Below are positions 36,962 to 45,614 of a DNA stretch of 64,000 bases, in pieces. Position numbers and translations under genes: made by a program. Below the pieces are notes generated by a model. The model saw nothing but the letters and a program-made list of their open reading frames with translations, was not told the origin of the DNA and searched no databases. The DNA is from Paenibacillus taiwanensis DSM 18679 (GTDB taxonomy: Bacteria > Bacillota > Bacilli > Paenibacillales > Paenibacillaceae), in contig NZ_AULE01000024.1 of assembly GCF_000425125.1 (NCBI RefSeq), positions 124,001 through 188,000 of the forward strand, in the 5' to 3' direction. Position 1 is the stretch's first letter. Each line of letters starts with the position of its first letter.

Positions 36962-37429
36962 ATGAAGGGCGACTATGCCGTATTGTGGTTTATTTTGATC
37001 GGACTTGTTGTATGGGGCGTCTTCGTCAGCAGACGTGCATTGTATCGAACGGAGCCGATGGAGCAACTATTTTTGTCCGACCATTACGTTCATGACGATG
37101 AGACCGAACGATTGCTTGAGCAGGAAGGTTATGAGATTGTTGGCGGCAAGTTCTCGGTACCCATTCGAATCCGTGTGGATGAACAGGAAGAACAAAGTTC
37201 TCGATTGTGGGTAGACCTCATTGTAAAGCAAAAAGAAGATTGGTACATCGTACGGTGTGCAAGAGAACGAATGCAGTTGGATTGGACAGCGAGCGGTATT
37301 CGGAAGCTGTGGACGACGTATTTTCTTGCGTTTCCGGATTGTGCAGGGGTAGTCATTGTTGATATGGCGGATCGGAGCGTTAGAGTCATTCGTATGGATG
37401 TAGGAGAACCGAGTGGTTCCAGCGAATAA
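36962..37429 (+). CDS. Hypothetical single-pass membrane protein between yqxC and argR
   Basis: I do not recognise this 155-residue protein. It has one N-terminal membrane segment (YAVLWFILIGLVVWGVFVS), then a soluble domain of mixed alpha/beta character (GYEIVGGKFSVPIRIRVDE, RLWVDLIVKQKEDWYIVRCAR, VRVIRMDVG). The soluble part resembles a small restriction-endonuclease-like or DUF fold in its strand pattern, but I cannot assign it. The ATG at 36962 is preferred because AAGGATGG is 7 bases upstream; the longer frame from 36881 is unsupported. It is absent from the B. subtilis order at this point, as I recall. A TTGCTG-16-TATACA promoter-like pair lies near 36854-36881. Confidence 0.7.
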   Translation: MKGDYAVLWFILIGLVVWGVFVSRRALYRTEPMEQLFLSDHYVHDDETERLLEQEGYEIVGGKFSVPIRIRVDEQEEQSSRLWVDLIVKQKEDWYIVRCARERMQLDWTASGIRKLWTTYFLAFPDCAGVVIVDMADRSVRVIRMDVGEPSGSSE

Positions 37430-37473
37430 ATAGTCAAGAGTATAGAGCTTAATACTGGTTTTGGAGGGTCTTC

Positions 37474-37923
37474 ATGAAAGGTCAAAGGCATATTAAAATA
37501 AGAGAGATTGTCATGAATAACGATATTGAGACGCAGGATGAACTGGTGGATTCCTTGAGGAAGGCTGGTTTTCATGTCACGCAAGCGACAGTGTCAAGGG
37601 ATATGAAGGAACTTCATTTAATAAAAGTACCGATGGATAATGGCCGCTACAAATACTCTTTACCGATCGATCAGCGATTTAATCCGGCTCAGAAGTTGAA
37701 GCGGGCTTTGCTTGATAACTTTGTGAGTGTAGATCGGGCAGAAAATCTAGTCGTCATCAAATGCTTGCCGGGGACGGCTAATGCAATTGCAGTGCTGATG
37801 GATGCCATCGAATGGCCAGAAATTTTAGGAACGGTGTGCGGTGATGACACGATTTTAATCATCAGTCGGACGAAGGACACTGGGCAAGGTGTTGTTGATC
37901 AAGTGATGAGTTACATTTCATAA
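37474..37923 (+). CDS. argR: Arginine repressor ArgR/AhrC
   Basis: Hexameric regulator that, with arginine, represses arginine biosynthesis and activates its catabolism. The 149-residue product has an N-terminal winged helix ([37 protein letters not shown]) and a C-terminal oligomerisation and arginine-binding domain ([29 protein letters not shown]). In B. subtilis the same gene (ahrC) sits between yqxC and recN. GGAGGG precedes the ATG at 37474. Confidence 0.96.
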   Translation: MKGQRHIKIREIVMNNDIETQDELVDSLRKAGFHVTQATVSRDMKELHLIKVPMDNGRYKYSLPIDQRFNPAQKLKRALLDNFVSVDRAENLVVIKCLPGTANAIAVLMDAIEWPEILGTVCGDDTILIISRTKDTGQGVVDQVMSYIS

Positions 37924-37959
37924 TCTTACGCAAAGATAGGCATAGGAGGGGATGCCGGG

Positions 37960-39681
37960 ATGTTAGTCGCATTGTCAATCCGTCACTTGGCGGTTATCGA
38001 AGCGGTGCAATTGCATTTTCATAAAGGATTTCATGTGCTTACGGGTGAGACGGGGGCAGGTAAATCCATCATTATTGATGCGCTGAGCCTCATAGCAGGC
38101 GCAAGGGGTTCTTCGGACTTTGTCAGATACGGGTGCGAGCGTGCAGAAGTGGAAGCCTCGTTTGAACTTGACGATGATCATCCCGTGTGGGATACAGTGG
38201 ACAGGCTTGGCATTAATGCGTCCCGAGATGAATTGCTGATCATAAGACGTGAATTGACCGCGCAAGGCAAGAGCTTCTGTAGGATGAATGGACAGATGGT
38301 GAATTTAACGATGCTGCGCGAGGTGGGTGAAATGCTCATCAATATTCACGGTCAGCATGAGCATCAATCACTCTTGAAGGTAGACAAGCATTTAGATTGG
38401 CTAGACGCATACGGTGGGGAATCATTAGCCGAGGTAAAACGACGATATACGATGCAGTACAATCGATATAAAGAAGTTCTGCGTGAGGTGGAACAGTTAA
38501 AGCAGACTAGCCAACAAACGTATCAAATGTTGGATTTATACCGTTTCCAAATTGAGGAACTGTCGTCCGCCCAGCTAAAATTAGGTGAGGATGAATGGTT
38601 AACGGAAGAAAAGCGCAAACTAACCAATGCTGAAAAGCTTATGGATAATGTGAATGGCGCATATGAAAAGTTGTATGGTCAAGGAGCGATGGATGCGGTA
38701 AGCTTGGCAGTTGACCGATTAGAGCAAATTGTTCCGGTAGACCCTGAACAGTTTCAGCCTCTAGTCGAGCAATTGCAAAACGCATTTTATCAGCTGGAGG
38801 ATGCTGCTTTTCAACTGCGTGATTATCGTGAACAAATCGAATTTAATCCTGCACGATTGGAGCAAATTGAAGATCGGTTAGATCACATTATCGGCTTGAA
38901 GCGGAAATATGGCTCAACCATTGAAGCGATGCTTGCTCACCTTGAGCACATTCAAGGTGAGGTGGACAAGCTGGAAAATAAAGATGAACGAATTGAGAAA
39001 TTAGAAAAAGAACAGGCTATTCAGCTTGAGGAAGCGATACTGTTAGCAAGTGAGCTTAGTGATTTACGGAAGAAGCTGGCTGCGGAGCTGACCATTCGGA
39101 TCGAGCGTGAGTTAAAGCATCTTCATATGGAAAGAACGCGGCTTGGGGTTCGGATTGATTTGCTTCAGGATCATCAGGGTGTAGATGTTGACGGTGTAGC
39201 TACTCGTCTGACGAGGAAGGGATGGGATGATGTTGAGTTCCTTATTTCGCCCAACCCAGGTGAACCGCTTCGTCCGTTACATAAGATTGCGTCGGGTGGT
39301 GAACTGTCGCGTATTATGCTGGCACTAAAGACGATATTTGCAGAAGTTGATCGTATTCCCGTTCTTATTTTTGATGAGGTAGATACAGGAGTTAGCGGTC
39401 GAGCTGCGCAAGCAATTGCAGAAAAGCTTGCAGAAGTGGCTGGCAGTGGTCAAGTATTCGCCATAACGCATTTGCCGCAAGTGGCTTGTATGGCCGATCA
39501 TCAGTATTACATTGAGAAACGGGTGCAAGACGAACGAACATCTACGTTTGTAACCGAATTGGACGAAGGTGGCAGGGTACAGGAGCTGGCACGTATGTTA
39601 GGCGGTGTGGAAGTTACGGAAAAAACCGTACATCATGCACAGGAAATGCTTAAATTGGCTGAAAGGCAAAAAGGTGCTTAA
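37960..39681 (+). CDS. recN: DNA repair protein RecN
   Basis: SMC-like ATPase that tethers DNA ends during double-strand break repair. The 573-residue product has Walker A LTGETGAGKSIIIDAL near the N-terminus, two long coiled-coil stretches (about residues 155-220 and 300-375) and the C-terminal signature and Walker B region KIASGGELSRIMLALK and PVLIFDEVDTGVSG. Length is normal. AGGAGGGG is upstream of the ATG at 37960. No LexA box was recognised ahead of it. Confidence 0.96.
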   Translation: MLVALSIRHLAVIEAVQLHFHKGFHVLTGETGAGKSIIIDALSLIAGARGSSDFVRYGCERAEVEASFELDDDHPVWDTVDRLGINASRDELLIIRRELTAQGKSFCRMNGQMVNLTMLREVGEMLINIHGQHEHQSLLKVDKHLDWLDAYGGESLAEVKRRYTMQYNRYKEVLREVEQLKQTSQQTYQMLDLYRFQIEELSSAQLKLGEDEWLTEEKRKLTNAEKLMDNVNGAYEKLYGQGAMDAVSLAVDRLEQIVPVDPEQFQPLVEQLQNAFYQLEDAAFQLRDYREQIEFNPARLEQIEDRLDHIIGLKRKYGSTIEAMLAHLEHIQGEVDKLENKDERIEKLEKEQAIQLEEAILLASELSDLRKKLAAELTIRIERELKHLHMERTRLGVRIDLLQDHQGVDVDGVATRLTRKGWDDVEFLISPNPGEPLRPLHKIASGGELSRIMLALKTIFAEVDRIPVLIFDEVDTGVSGRAAQAIAEKLAEVAGSGQVFAITHLPQVACMADHQYYIEKRVQDERTSTFVTELDEGGRVQELARMLGGVEVTEKTVHHAQEMLKLAERQKGA

Positions 39682-39803
39682 AATCAAGGTTTTGAGGAAT
39701 CATTTTCACTTATAAAAGGTTGGGGTCAAGGTTAACTTAATGTTACGATTAAGGGCCATTCCCTTAAACGTCAAAGCTTCGAAGCAAAGGAGTGTGGACA
39801 CCT

Positions 39804-41213
39804 TTGAACCCCAACATTAAACGGCTGCTAGGTCTTGTGCTTGTCCTGATCATTAGTATCGGCTGCACAACAACCCCTTTTCGCACTTATGCTGCTTTAC
39901 CAAGCGAATTACGTTTATTTGAAGGGCAACAAAAACAGCTACATCTGGTGATGCCAGTAATGGCAAATGCAACGGTTGATCGGCCTGACATCTTGCAGGT
40001 AAATGGCAAACGTACGGCAGCGTTAAGTGTATCTTCTCGTCAGCCGCTTTCGCTCTCGACTTCACAAGCTGGACAGGCAAAACTTAAGTTGAAGCTGTTT
40101 AACCGGATTCCAATTAAGACACTGAAAGTAAATGTCGTGCCTGATTTAAGAGTAATTCCAGGCGGGCAAACGATCGGTGTTAAAGTGAAATCTGACGGCA
40201 TCTTAGTAGTAGGTCATCATCTGGTTAAAGTAAGTGAAGAACGCAAATTATCACCTGGGGAAGATGCAGGCGTGCAGCTTGGTGATCTTATTGTGCGTAT
40301 GAATGGCACCCGTATTCAGGATGTGTCCAAAGTTGCGGACATCGTACGTCAAGCAGGAGAAGCAGATAAAGCCTTGGAGCTAGTAATCCGACGTGGAGCT
40401 AATGAAGTTCAGACCAAGCTTCAGCCTGCGTATGATGCTGAGGATAAGCTTTGGCGGCTTGGCCTCTATATTCGTGATTCAGCGGCAGGTGTAGGTACGT
40501 TAACGTTTTATGCACCGGATCAGGGAGTGTATGGGGCTCTCGGACATGTCATTACGGATATGGATACGCAAACACCAATTGTAGTCGGCAAAGGTGAAAT
40601 TGTGCAATCAAACGTTACTTCTATTTCCAAAAGTCAAAATGGTGAGCCAGGTGAAAAAAGAGCTCAGTTTGTAAAAGAGAGTCGGGTTCTCGGCAATGTG
40701 GAACGAAACACACCGTTTGGTATATTTGGGAAAATGACTGCAAATCCAGAACATAGTGTCTTTAAGGAGCCGATTCCGATTGGCTTTAATGAGGAAGTTC
40801 AGGAAGGGCCTGCTGAAATGCTCACGGTTGTTAATGGACAGCAGGTTGAACGTTTCAAAATTGAGATTGTACATGTGACACGACAATCGGGACCTGCCAC
40901 TAAGGGAATGGTCATACGAATTACGGACCCGCGCTTACTCCAAAAGACGGGTGGCATTGTACAAGGGATGTCAGGCAGTCCGATTATTCAAAATAATAAG
41001 CTTATTGGAGCGGTCACACACGTTTTTGTTAACAACCCAAGCTCAGGTTATGGTTGCTTTATTGAATGGATGTTGCAGGATGCAGGCGTAGTGTTGTCCA
41101 ACTCCCAATGGTCACAACAAGGAAAGGTTCACGGCAATCGCGTGGACCTTTCTTTCGTTGTCGAAACGTCACGAACAAGCATGAAGCCTGTTGAAAAACA
41201 AACGAAATTATAA
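39804..41213 (+). CDS. spoIVB: SpoIVB serine peptidase (S55), sigma-K checkpoint signal
   Basis: Forespore-secreted protease that crosses into the intermembrane space and triggers processing of pro-sigma-K in the mother cell. The protein has an N-terminal membrane or signal segment (RLLGLVLVLIISIGC), a PDZ domain (about residues 105-190, with GVQLGDLIVRMNGTRI) and the S55 peptidase domain with the serine in GIVQGMSGSPI and a histidine in LGHVITDMD. The TTG at 39804 is preferred (MNPNIKRLLG) because GGAG is 11 bases upstream; GTG 39792 lies almost on that site. A sigma-F/G promoter should lie in the 110-base gap, but I could not define one. Confidence 0.94.
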   Translation: MNPNIKRLLGLVLVLIISIGCTTTPFRTYAALPSELRLFEGQQKQLHLVMPVMANATVDRPDILQVNGKRTAALSVSSRQPLSLSTSQAGQAKLKLKLFNRIPIKTLKVNVVPDLRVIPGGQTIGVKVKSDGILVVGHHLVKVSEERKLSPGEDAGVQLGDLIVRMNGTRIQDVSKVADIVRQAGEADKALELVIRRGANEVQTKLQPAYDAEDKLWRLGLYIRDSAAGVGTLTFYAPDQGVYGALGHVITDMDTQTPIVVGKGEIVQSNVTSISKSQNGEPGEKRAQFVKESRVLGNVERNTPFGIFGKMTANPEHSVFKEPIPIGFNEEVQEGPAEMLTVVNGQQVERFKIEIVHVTRQSGPATKGMVIRITDPRLLQKTGGIVQGMSGSPIIQNNKLIGAVTHVFVNNPSSGYGCFIEWMLQDAGVVLSNSQWSQQGKVHGNRVDLSFVVETSRTSMKPVEKQTKL

Positions 41214-41252
41214 TTATAAATGTTTTATAGAGAAAAAGAAAGAAAAATTATA

Positions 41253-41286
41253 TTCGACAGAAGGTATTTCATTTTAGATGTCGAAT
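41253..41286 (+). promoter_or_regulatory. 0A boxes and sigma-H-like promoter upstream of spo0A
   Basis: Two Spo0A-binding boxes face each other: TTCGACA (41253-41259, reverse orientation) and TGTCGAA (41279-41285). Between and over them is a sigma-H-like promoter, AAGGTATT near 41261-41268 as -35 and CGAAT at 41282-41286 as -10 with a 13-14 base spacer. The second 0A box covers the -10. In B. subtilis spo0A is also expressed from a sigma-H promoter with 0A boxes, so autoregulation is likely. Confidence 0.75.
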
Positions 41287-41374
41287 ATCATAATCAAGAA
41301 AGAATAACGCCACGTCACTTCAATGCAAGATAAGACGCGACGATTGCGAAACTTGTTTAAGGGAGGATCCTCAG

Positions 41375-42199
41375 TTGCAAAAGATTGAAGTATTATTAGC
41401 GGATGACAACCGAGAATTTACGAATTTGTTAGCGGATTTCTTGTCGGAGCAGGAAGATATGGTCGTCACGGGTGTTGCCTATAATGGCGAAGAAGTGCTC
41501 CAATTTCTGGAGCAGTCTCGCTCCGTCCCTGACGTCCTTATTCTTGATATTATTATGCCTCACTTAGATGGTTTGGGTGTATTGGAACGATTGCGCCAGC
41601 TTAACTTATCTCCGCAGCCTAAGATCATTATGCTTACTGCATTTGGTCAGGAGAGCATTACACAGCGTGCGGTTCAACTGGGGGCATCTTACTACATATT
41701 AAAACCGTTTGATATGGATGTGTTAGCCAACCGAATTCGTCAGCTTTCTGGCTCTTCTGCGGCTCATATGATATCAAGCTCGAATGCAAGTTCATTTATT
41801 ACGAACTCTTCGTTAAAGTCAAACGTTGTGCCACTTTCGAAGAGCAAAAATTTAGATGCGAATATTACAACTATTATTCATGAAATTGGCGTACCTGCTC
41901 ACATTAAAGGATATCAATATTTGCGTGAAGCCATCACTATGGTGTACAACAATATTGAAATTCTTGGCTCTATTACGAAGACTCTGTACCCAGCCATTGC
42001 CGAGAAATACAAAACGACGCCATCTCGCGTCGAACGTGCAATTCGTCATGCGATTGAAGTCGCTTGGACACGCGGCAACATCGACAGTATTAGTCGATTA
42101 TTTGGTTATACCATTAACATTAGCAAGTCTAAGCCAACTAATAGCGAGTTTATCGCGATGGTAGCTGACAAGCTGAGAATTGAGCATAAAGTCTCGTAA
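41375..42199 (+). CDS. spo0A: Sporulation master response regulator Spo0A
   Basis: Phosphorelay output regulator that commits the cell to sporulation. The 274-residue product has a receiver domain with acidic pocket D10-D11, phosphoacceptor D58 in [12 protein letters not shown] and the conserved lysine in YYILKPFD. A serine-rich linker (about residues 128-150) and the Spo0A-specific DNA-binding domain follow ([36 protein letters not shown]). The start is TTG 41375, 8 bases after GGGAGG. It follows spoIVB, as in all Bacillales, but has its own 0A-box promoter. Confidence 0.97.
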   Translation: MQKIEVLLADDNREFTNLLADFLSEQEDMVVTGVAYNGEEVLQFLEQSRSVPDVLILDIIMPHLDGLGVLERLRQLNLSPQPKIIMLTAFGQESITQRAVQLGASYYILKPFDMDVLANRIRQLSGSSAAHMISSSNASSFITNSSLKSNVVPLSKSKNLDANITTIIHEIGVPAHIKGYQYLREAITMVYNNIEILGSITKTLYPAIAEKYKTTPSRVERAIRHAIEVAWTRGNIDSISRLFGYTINISKSKPTNSEFIAMVADKLRIEHKVS

Positions 42200-42455
42200 A
42201 TGGCGTAGTGGTGCGAGTTTCGGGCGTTGGGGGAAACGTGATTTCCCGATAACTTATCCGCCATGCTAACGAACGTTCTGAAGAACTTTACGTGTAACAT
42301 TGCGATAAATTTTGTACAAATCACCCTCGCTCTCGCCGCTAACTTATTATATGCTATCCAGCGTCCGTGTACCGCGAATCGAAGCGGAGTCCAAGACGGA
42401 TTAACCTCACGATATGCACAGTACATCATTCCCGATGATTATATAGCTAATTAAT

Positions 42456-42500
42456 AACGCGCCCATTGTGCCGATACATTTTCGGAAGTGGGCGCGTTTC
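42456..42500 (+). terminator. Strong terminator 257 bases after spo0A
   Basis: AACGCGCCCA (42456-42465) pairs perfectly with TGGGCGCGTT (42489-42498), followed by TTCGG. The stretch 42200-42455 before it has no gene that I can support; it holds a small CCGC/GCGG hairpin near 42371-42386. The spo0A message may therefore carry a long 3' untranslated region. Confidence 0.75.
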
Positions 42501-42597
42501 GGAATTTTAAGTGAGTTTTACGGTCACAGAGGCACTATCACCCAGATATTCCGATCCGCAAACGTCCGAATGAAGTCAGATAGCAACAATGAGAGTT

Positions 42598-42994
42598 CAA
42601 TACCGTCGTACCCAGCAGAGGGAAGAGTGAGGTAAGATAGGAGTTGTTTCTCCTTTAGCAGATAAGTTTCTCGTATCAGCGGCGATGATTTTGTTAGTGC
42701 AAAATGGTGTTTTGTCTTCGGTATTTGTTATCTACTATTATTAGTAGAGAGGTTGTAATTACTGCGCTTCGAACGTATGCCGCTGCGCGAGGGATTGCAC
42801 TCCTTCAAGCAGACAGTGGGGCAAGATTAAACTAGTAATTCAAGTTGTTGCAATTGTGATGTGTTTATTGGGAAACTTTCCTTTTAGTCTCATTACATCA
42901 ATCCCAGTGCGCTTGATTTCGATATGGGCAGCTGTTCATATTGACGGTTTATTCAGGGGCAAATTATATTGTGAAAAATATAAAATATTTGTAA
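42598..42994 (+). pseudogene. PgsA-like CDP-alcohol phosphatidyltransferase pseudogene (5' truncated, frameshifted)
   Basis: No single open frame crosses this stretch, yet successive frames read as the C-terminal two thirds of PgsA, the enzyme that makes phosphatidylglycerol phosphate. The order is SRGKSEV (42614-42634), then GKIGVVSPLADKFLVSAAM from 42631, then ISREVVITALRTYAAARGI from 42740, then GKIKLVIQVVAIVMCLLGN from 42820, then ILTVYSGANYIVKNIKYL from 42938 to the stop TAA at 42992-42994. At least four frame changes are needed (near 42630, 42737, 42818 and 42935). The N-terminal part with the DG(x)2AR motif is missing or unrecognisable. The sequence between spo0A and GrpB therefore contains the relic of an extra pgsA paralogue; the active copy should lie elsewhere. 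Confidence 0.8.
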
Positions 42995-43071
42995 TAACAT
43001 ACGGCTTCTGTTAGATAAGCGAGAATCACCTTTAGGAGTGACCCAATTCCGTTTTATGTTGGAGGTTTATT

Positions 43072-43617
43072 ATGAGCAAAAATGATGATCAAACTAATTG
43101 GCCCGTCTGGGCAACCGAATTAATTGAAATCGCTGATCCAGACCCTGCATGGTTAGAAAAGGGTAAACAAGAGGAACAACAGCTTTATGAACTTCTTTCA
43201 CCATTTGGAACGAGGGAGGTTAAACATATAGGGAGTACCTCTGTCCCTAATCTCCCTGCAAAACCAATCATCGATATAATGGCTGATGTTGATTCATTTG
43301 AACGGATTACTGATGTTGCTGCGTTGTTATCTAGCTATGACTGGCATTATGTACCTCCTCATTTAGATAATAAAAACTGGAGAAGGTTTTTTGTAAAGGT
43401 CAAAAACGATAAACGTGTAGCTCATCTTCACTTCATGCTAAAGGGAGAACAACGATGGGAAAAACAGTTGCTTTTTCGTGATAAGTTAAGGGGAAATCCG
43501 CAGCTAGCAAATGAATATGCCAATCTCAAAAATAATCTAGCACAGAAATTTAATCTTGATCGTGAAGCCTACACGGAAGCGAAAACAAAATTTGTTGATC
43601 GTGTGCTTAGGTCGTGA
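43072..43617 (+). CDS. GrpB family protein (UPF0157, nucleotidyltransferase-like)
   Basis: A 181-residue soluble protein of the GrpB/UPF0157 family. The motifs EIADPDPAWLEKGKQEE, VKHIGSTSVPNLPAKPIIDI and HLHFMLKGEQRW are characteristic; the IGSTSVP-D pattern is that of the polymerase-beta-like nucleotidyltransferase fold. Substrate and pathway are unknown. The local composition is more AT-rich than the spo0A side, and the gene lies in the accessory stretch after spo0A, which suggests acquisition or relocation. GGAGG precedes the ATG at 43072. Confidence 0.9.
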   Translation: MSKNDDQTNWPVWATELIEIADPDPAWLEKGKQEEQQLYELLSPFGTREVKHIGSTSVPNLPAKPIIDIMADVDSFERITDVAALLSSYDWHYVPPHLDNKNWRRFFVKVKNDKRVAHLHFMLKGEQRWEKQLLFRDKLRGNPQLANEYANLKNNLAQKFNLDREAYTEAKTKFVDRVLRS

Positions 43618-43655
43618 GGCATAACAGTTTAATAGCTACTAGTTCGATGTAAGCA

Positions 43656-43704
43656 AAAAAGACAACTTTTAATCACCATAAATGAGATCATTGTCATCTT
43701 TTTT
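43656..43704 (+). terminator. Terminator after the GrpB-family gene
   Basis: AAAAAAGACAA near 43656-43666 pairs imperfectly with TTGTCATCTTTTTT near 43691-43704 (a two-base bulge). It could work for both convergent genes. Confidence 0.6.
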
Positions 43705-43750
43705 GAGTTTGACTTAAACATGAATACCAATCGATATAAGAAAGGTAGTT

Positions 43751-43963
43751 CTATTTCATTTTATAATTGTATGAAACCCTAGACCAAAAGTAGACGGCAC
43801 ATCCTATCAAAAGCAAGGTCATCTGCAAACCAGGCGTTCCCTTCGTAAAAAAGTCGTATAATGCCCATCCCAGCAAGGCTGCTGTATAAAATAAAAAACC
43901 ATTTTTGGTAGATTTCTCGTTATAAAACTGTTCCATTTCGTCTGCTTTACGTAATTTTATCAT
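43751..43963 (-). CDS. Small two-helix membrane protein, unknown family
   Basis: A 70-residue protein starting MIKLRKADEMEQFYNEKSTK, with two hydrophobic segments (NGFLFYTAALLGWALYDFF and MTLLLIGCAVYFW) joined by a short GTPG turn. I do not recognise the family. Similar small proteins in Bacilli sit beside MarR or XRE regulators, but no regulator gene lies here. The ATG at 43963 was chosen because GGTGGAG is 6 bases upstream; a GTG at 43975 falls in that site. A strong minus-strand promoter with a palindrome lies upstream. Confidence 0.7.
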   Translation of the reverse strand: MIKLRKADEMEQFYNEKSTKNGFLFYTAALLGWALYDFFTKGTPGLQMTLLLIGCAVYFWSRVSYNYKMK

Positions 43964-43991
43964 GGGCTTCTCCACCTATCTTATCTCAAAA

Positions 43992-44042
43992 GTAAAACAT
44001 CTTTTACATCAACAATTATACTATACCATTTCCATATGTCAA
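43992..44042 (-). promoter_or_regulatory. Minus-strand promoter with palindromic operator
   Basis: On the minus strand TTGACA (plus 44037-44042) and TATAAT (plus 44015-44020) are 16 bases apart. Just downstream, over the likely start site, is the near-palindrome GTAAAA-CATC-TTTTAC (43992-44007). A related TTTACATTTTAC lies at about 44050-44062, upstream of the -35. This looks like a repressor-controlled promoter for the small membrane protein gene. The remaining AT-rich part of the gap up to 44212 has no other signal. Confidence 0.65.
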
Positions 44043-44212
44043 ATATTCTTTACATTTTACTCGCTAATTATGTCTAATAATTTTTTTCATTATAATTAAA
44101 AATATGAATTTACTGGAATTTGTGTAATGTGATATACGTGCAGAAATTAACTATTTAATAAATGAGCTAATCACTGGAATCGGCAATATAACACACAACA
44201 GGTGGTGACACG

Positions 44213-44425
44213 ATGGATGACATCATAAATGTCCTCTTGAGAATTTTACTCTTGCTCATAAGTACGGCATTTTGGCTGTTTGTGAGTGTGCTTGCTTGGA
44301 TAGGGGTATTTGTTAACACAATCGGCCTACCGCTGTGGTTTGCATGTTTGAGCACGGGGTGGATGATTGTGACTATGTTTATTAAAAGGGATTTTAAAGA
44401 GGAACTGCTGCATTCTTTGGACTAA
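44213..44425 (+). CDS. Small hydrophobic membrane protein, unknown
   Basis: A 70-residue protein with two membrane segments (about residues 5-30 and 35-57) and a charged C-terminus (KRDFKEELLHSLD). I do not recognise it. AGGTGGTG lies 5 bases before the ATG at 44213, and a clear terminator follows, so it looks like a genuine single-gene unit. It is divergent from the small membrane gene at 43751. Confidence 0.65.
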   Translation: MDDIINVLLRILLLLISTAFWLFVSVLAWIGVFVNTIGLPLWFACLSTGWMIVTMFIKRDFKEELLHSLD

Positions 44426-44479
44426 ACTGATTCTACATCACACTATAAATGAAAACGACCGCCCCCGCAATGATAACCG

Positions 44480-44525
44480 AAATACCCTCAAATTCCACAA
44501 CAAAATGGGATATGAGGGTATTTTT
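44480..44525 (+). terminator. Rho-independent terminator after the small membrane gene
   Basis: AAATACCCTCA (44480-44490) pairs perfectly with TGAGGGTATTT (44513-44523), followed by TT. It could also serve the convergent oxidoreductase gene. Confidence 0.85.
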
Positions 44526-44603
44526 ATGCACACCATTCAGTGTCCAGTGAGGCGCAAAAGGTTATAACGGGCTTCGGGACAAGGCTCTTATATTTCTTGC
44601 ATT

Positions 44604-45614
44604 TTATTGTGGCTGCTCACGAAATACATCAGCAATCAGTTGATACGACTTTAGCTTGGCCTCGATATCATGGACCATCGTAACTATCATAATCTCGTCT
44701 GTTTGATATAGTTCACGTATATCAAGTAGCTGCTGCTTCACTTGTTCGGGGCTGCCCACGATCACCCGGTTCCGAATATCTTGCAGCCGCATCCGTTCAT
44801 ATGCGGTATAGGGATAGTCGATTGCCGTCTCTACAGACGGGAATCCATTTGTTTGCTTGCCTTGTTCGAGCAGCACAAAGGTTAACTGCATGCTCCGCGC
44901 AAGCAGCTCTGCTTCTTCCTGTGTATCCGCGCAAATGACAGATATCGTTAACAACGTGGTGAGCTCTTTTTGATACGATGATGGCTTAAAATGCTGCCGG
45001 TAATAACGCATCGTGTCTGCACCGCCATGTGGGTTAATAAAGTGCGCGTAGGCGTAAGCGGCTCCTTGCTCTGCTGCTACAATGGCACTGTCACCACTTG
45101 AGCCAAGCATCCACAACGTTGGTGCTGTCTCTACATAAGGTGCCGCACGCAGTCCAGCAAAGCGATGACTTTGCGGCAAAGAATCATGCAAATAGGCGGT
45201 TAGATCACGTATTTGCTCTGGAAAACGATCTACGGACCTAGGGATGTCATCTTGCAGCGCACGTGAGGCAAGAGGTGTTCCGCCTGGGGCCCTGCCGACA
45301 CCGACATCGATTCGGCCAGGATATAATGCTTCAAGCACCTTAAAGTTTTCAGCTACTTTATAAGCGCTATAATGAGGAAGCATTACTCCTCCTGAGCCGA
45401 GGCGAATGTGGCTAGTCTTTGCTCCAAGGTGAGAGAGCAGCACCTCAGGACTCGTTCCGGCAATGCCGCTGGAAGCATGATGCTCCGACACCCAGAATCG
45501 ATAATAGCCAAGCGCTTCGGCATGCTTAGCTAGTCTAACGGTATCCCTGAGCGCTTCAGTAGGGGATTTGCCTTCAGGGATGAGTGTTTGATCCAATACA
45601 CTTAACGTCAACAT
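44604..45614 (-). CDS. LLM-class flavin-dependent oxidoreductase (luciferase-like monooxygenase)
   Basis: A 336-residue TIM-barrel protein of the bacterial luciferase-like family. Family features are LSVLDQTLIPEG at the N-terminus, FWVSEHHASSGIAGTSPEVLLSHLGAKT, IRLGSGGVMLPHYSAYKVAENFKVLEALYPGRIDVGVGRAPGG and WMLGSSGDSA. These proteins use FMN or F420-like flavins to oxidise small molecules; the substrate is unknown. GAGGTG precedes the ATG at 45614. It is a single gene divergent from the ABC pair. Confidence 0.9.
   Translation of the reverse strand: MLTLSVLDQTLIPEGKSPTEALRDTVRLAKHAEALGYYRFWVSEHHASSGIAGTSPEVLLSHLGAKTSHIRLGSGGVMLPHYSAYKVAENFKVLEALYPGRIDVGVGRAPGGTPLASRALQDDIPRSVDRFPEQIRDLTAYLHDSLPQSHRFAGLRAAPYVETAPTLWMLGSSGDSAIVAAEQGAAYAYAHFINPHGGADTMRYYRQHFKPSSYQKELTTLLTISVICADTQEEAELLARSMQLTFVLLEQGKQTNGFPSVETAIDYPYTAYERMRLQDIRNRVIVGSPEQVKQQLLDIRELYQTDEIMIVTMVHDIEAKLKSYQLIADVFREQPQ

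Noticed and set aside
42263-42454. 63-codon open frame between spo0A and the terminator
   Set aside because: No ribosome site before the ATG, no recognisable family, and an antisense frame covers the same bases equally well.
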